From: Hwanghaeella sp.
GTDB lineage: Bacteria; Pseudomonadota; Alphaproteobacteria; UBA8366; Aestuariispiraceae
Assembly (NCBI GenBank): GCA_028282025.1
Contig: JANQIT010000089.1
Coordinates: forward strand, 1-59,216
Direction: 5' to 3'
DNA length: 59,216 nucleotides
This document shows, piece after piece, positions 56,780-59,216 of this stretch (within the stretch, counting starts at the first letter, position 1; every line of letters begins with the position of its first letter). A program made the translations under genes and the position numbers. The notes below the pieces were generated by a model, which was given only the letters and a program-made list of their open reading frames with translations, ran no database searches and was not told the DNA's origin.

Positions 56780-57147
56780 TTCAGGCCTCTGCCTGTGCCC
56801 CGGCTGCGCTGTCCAACGGTTTGCCGCACCTTCCTTCGTTGGGTGTGGTTAGCATAGGCCATTGCAGGTACATAAGAATGTACTGCATAATGAAAATCTA
56901 TCAAAAATAGATATAACAATAGTTTCTGCTCCCTGTATTGTGGGCGCAAGCAGTAGGCGGCGTGTAAATACGCAGTTCATCCAATTCGCCGGGCAATCCG
57001 TAGTGCTTGTTTAGAGTGGGGGAATTTCCAACCGATTTCTGCATTGGGCGAGATTGGCCGCGCGGCCGCCCGTTTGGCGATGTTTACCGAATCTCAACGA
57101 AGAGCGGCTACACATAGTGCGTCTATCTGTATTCATTGAGGTCCGTT
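56780..57147. other. Intergenic region before the sensor kinase
   Basis: About 370 bases, no gene. Contains an AT-rich stretch (56860-56940) with an imperfect inverted repeat, TGCA(G)GTACAT and ATGTACTGCA (56863-56873 and 56878-56887), that looks like an operator for a dimeric regulator. The region is the likely promoter of the kinase gene. Confidence 0.45.
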
Positions 57148-59085
57148 ATGAGGGCCGTTGATTTAGGCGCTGTCCCGAAGACTCGGACGTTGGCTCAACG
57201 ATTGGTTGTTTTGATCGCAGGCGCCATCGTTCTGTCCACACTGCTCACGGCAGGCATTACGGCCTGGATTGGCGTGCGGCACCTCAATCATATCGTGGAA
57301 AGGGATATCGAAGACGTCTTCGCCAGCGTTCGGCACAACCTGAACGTCTTCGACCGGGTCCTGCTGTCCATAGAGCAGCGGTGGGAAGCGGATATCCGCG
57401 AAAACCTGCCGGCATTGGCGGAGCGGCTGCTGGATCCCGGCGGCGACCCGGCAACCTTCACGTCCGAGGCGCTGCAGGCGCTGGCCGATGAATACGGGTT
57501 CTCCGAAGTGTATCTGATCGACCGGCAATTGCGCATTCAAGCAACGAGTTTCGAGCCGGACCGCGATCTGGATATGGCGCAGTTCTCGGTTGAATACACA
57601 GCTTACCTGAAGGATCTCTTTGGAGCCGGAGAGATTGGCATTGACCGCATCTCTCCTTCCACGATCACCGGCGCGCTCAAGAAATACGCCTATTACAGCC
57701 CGCCCGGCTCGGACTGGCTCGTCAATGTCGATCTGACCGTCAAGGATCTTTTGCGCCGGGGCGGCCCGGACGACCTTGGAACATTCCTTTATACGGACTT
57801 TGTCGACGGTATTCTTACCTCGAACCATGCGGTCCGGGATGTGGACCTGTTTTTGGTTTCTGAAGTGGATCGCTGGTCCCTGTTGCATCAGGGCAGGCAG
57901 ATTGCGCCGGAAATCGGAGACCGCTTGTTCGAGGGCGCGAGCGTCGAGATCCAAGACGGCGATAGGTTAACGATATTCCATCCGGTGGAATTGCCGTCCT
58001 ACAATAGTCAGGGGTTACAGCTCGCGGCGTCGGTCACGCTTGATTTGGGCGACCAGCGCGCTTTGCGGATGACCTTTCTGCTGATTGTTGCAAGCAGCGT
58101 GTTCCTGGCTCTGGTTGTGGGCATCTATCTCACCGTCTGGATCCAAAGAAAGCTCGTTACCGACCGTGTCCAGGCCATCGTCCAGGGGCTTGAACAGGCG
58201 GCCGCAGACCGGTCCGCGCGGCTGGCGGTCGCCGGCGATGATGAACTGGCGACCATTGCCGAGGCGGTGAACACCCTGATCGGCCGTATCGTTGAACAGG
58301 AACAGGAATTGGCCCAGGCGAACCGGCGTCTTGAAGAAAAAATCAGTATGCGGACGGCTAAACTGAAGGACGCCATGGCGGATGCCGAAAGGGCGAACCA
58401 GGCAAGGACGAACTTCTTCGCCATGATGACGCACGAACTGCGAACGCCTTTGAATGCGATTATCGGCTTCGCGCAACTTCTGGCCGGTTTGCCGAAGGAC
58501 AGGATCACCGAGCACCGGGTGCGGGACAATGCGGCGACGATTGAAATGGCGGGCCAGCACCTTCTGTCGATCATCAACAATATCTTGGACATGTCGAAGA
58601 TCGAAGCGGGGCGGTATCAATTGGATATTTCCGACGTCGACGTCGGCCGGGCCCTGGAGGTGACCCGGGATATGCTGCGCCCGCTGCTTGAGAATGGCGG
58701 CATAGAAATGAAAATCGATATAGAGGACGCCCCGGTCGTCGCGAAAGCGGACGAACGCAGTCTTCGGCAGATTGTCGTAAATCTCGTATCGAACGCCATT
58801 AAGTTCTCGGACAAGGGAAGTGCGGTACGGGTGGTGGCGAAACGGGACGAGACGTCGCTGACCCTGACCGTGAGCGACACCGGCGCCGGAATGAGCGCCG
58901 CGGAACTGGAGACGGCGCTGGAGCCGTTCGGTCAGGTCCATACCGACAGCGTCCTTGTCCGGCAGGAAGGCTCCGGTCTCGGCTTGCCGACCGTCAAATC
59001 GCTGACCGAGTTGCATGGCGGCACGCTGGAAATCGATACCGAACCGGGCCGCGGCACCCGCGTGACCGTCACCCTGCCGCAATAA
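57148..59085 (+). CDS. Membrane sensor histidine kinase with periplasmic Cache-like domain
   Basis: 645 residues from ATG 57148 (GAGGT upstream; a TTG at 57136 is in frame). TM1 is about 20-42, then a ~270-residue periplasmic sensor of double-Cache type (VYLIDRQLRIQATSFEPDRD), TM2 about 308-332, and HAMP (VQGLEQAAADRSARLAVAGDD). A coiled coil leads to HisKA with H429 in MMTHELRTPLNAIIGF and HATPase_c with NLVSNAIKFSDKGSA and SGLGLPTVKSLTELHGG. No receiver or regulator nearby within the window. Ligand unknown. Confidence 0.93.
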   Translation: MRAVDLGAVPKTRTLAQRLVVLIAGAIVLSTLLTAGITAWIGVRHLNHIVERDIEDVFASVRHNLNVFDRVLLSIEQRWEADIRENLPALAERLLDPGGDPATFTSEALQALADEYGFSEVYLIDRQLRIQATSFEPDRDLDMAQFSVEYTAYLKDLFGAGEIGIDRISPSTITGALKKYAYYSPPGSDWLVNVDLTVKDLLRRGGPDDLGTFLYTDFVDGILTSNHAVRDVDLFLVSEVDRWSLLHQGRQIAPEIGDRLFEGASVEIQDGDRLTIFHPVELPSYNSQGLQLAASVTLDLGDQRALRMTFLLIVASSVFLALVVGIYLTVWIQRKLVTDRVQAIVQGLEQAAADRSARLAVAGDDELATIAEAVNTLIGRIVEQEQELAQANRRLEEKISMRTAKLKDAMADAERANQARTNFFAMMTHELRTPLNAIIGFAQLLAGLPKDRITEHRVRDNAATIEMAGQHLLSIINNILDMSKIEAGRYQLDISDVDVGRALEVTRDMLRPLLENGGIEMKIDIEDAPVVAKADERSLRQIVVNLVSNAIKFSDKGSAVRVVAKRDETSLTLTVSDTGAGMSAAELETALEPFGQVHTDSVLVRQEGSGLGLPTVKSLTELHGGTLEIDTEPGRGTRVTVTLPQ

Positions 59086-59123
59086 CCGAGACGCCCCGGC
59101 CGGCCCAGGCGGACCGGCAGAAA

Positions 59124-59157
59124 AAAGGCGGCTGGACCGAAATGTCCAACCGCCTTT
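59124..59157. terminator. Bidirectional terminator between kinase and tRNA-Asn
   Basis: AAAGGCGG-C-TGGAC (59124-59137) and GTCCA-A-CCGCCTTT (59144-59157) form a 14-bp stem with one mismatch, flanked by A/T runs on both sides; it suits both convergent units. Confidence 0.8.
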
Positions 59158-59164
59158 GTCATAT

Positions 59165-59216
59165 TGGCTCCGGAGCAGGGATTCGAACCCCGGACCGATC
59201 GGTTAACAGCCGATTG
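59165..59216 (-). tRNA. tRNA-Asn (GTT), partial
   Basis: Minus strand, cut by the window edge. The 3' end with encoded CCA is at 59165-59167, followed by the acceptor stem TCCGGAG, the T arm CCGGGGTTCGAATCCCTG and an anticodon loop CTGTTAA whose anticodon is GTT (plus-strand AAC at 59205-59207). The 5' half lies outside the window. Confidence 0.93.

Noticed and set aside
56771..56788. GGCCTGA/TCAGGCC palindrome over the ureG stop codon, considered as terminator
   Set aside because: Only 7 bp with a one-base centre and no T run.
1..59216. CRISPR arrays, prophage or insertion sequences
   Set aside because: No regularly spaced repeats, integrase, transposase or phage structural genes were seen on either strand.

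Overview
The window reads as the chromosome of a GC-rich Gram-negative bacterium, most likely an alphaproteobacterium of the Rhodospirillales type. This is inferred from gene content and codon use, not from a marker gene. It is densely packed with genes, carries one partial tRNA gene at its right edge, and shows no phage, transposase or CRISPR array.

Left part (1-12.7 kb): an exported caspase-like peptidase with a WD40 propeller (minus strand) faces an outer-membrane beta-barrel protein. A membrane-anchored ankyrin-repeat protein follows. Next come housekeeping genes: folP-folK (folate), a small helix-turn-helix protein, a YihY/BrkB membrane protein, fabI (fatty-acid synthesis) and aroC (chorismate).

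Iron and signalling block (12.7-24.8 kb): a perfect 7-1-7 Fur-type palindrome precedes a FecI-like sigma factor, a FecR-like regulator, a TonB-dependent siderophore receptor with an N-terminal signalling domain, and a PepSY membrane protein. A class III adenylate cyclase-like protein, a BvgS-type hybrid kinase, a PAS_5-like protein and a TetR-family regulator follow.

Phenylacetate block (24.9-36.1 kb): paaK, paaI, paaG, paaN and paaY are present. The ring epoxidase genes (paaABCDE) and paaZ are not in the window. The set is interrupted by a ureohydrolase, a DJ-1/PfpI-like protein, a calcineurin-like phosphatase and two tandem paralogous PAS histidine kinases. paaG and paaN are divergent around a spaced 8-bp inverted repeat.

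Middle block (36.1-46 kb): a duplicated pair of PAS_5-like genes shares the same 5' leader. A three-gene oxidoreductase operon follows, including an isochorismatase-fold protein that appears to have lost its catalytic triad. Then come an orphan branched-chain-amino-acid-type binding protein, a chemoreceptor with a triplicated sensory module, a short SbmA/BacA-like transporter, a HicA-like protein and a 67-residue cysteine-containing protein.

Urea block (46-56.8 kb): a complete urtABCDE-ureDABCEFG supercluster encodes urea uptake, urease and its nickel maturation proteins. It is preceded by a textbook sigma-54 promoter, which suggests nitrogen control. A hairpin between urtA and urtB probably sets a high binding-protein to permease ratio. 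The window ends with a sensor histidine kinase and a partial tRNA-Asn (GTT) on the minus strand.
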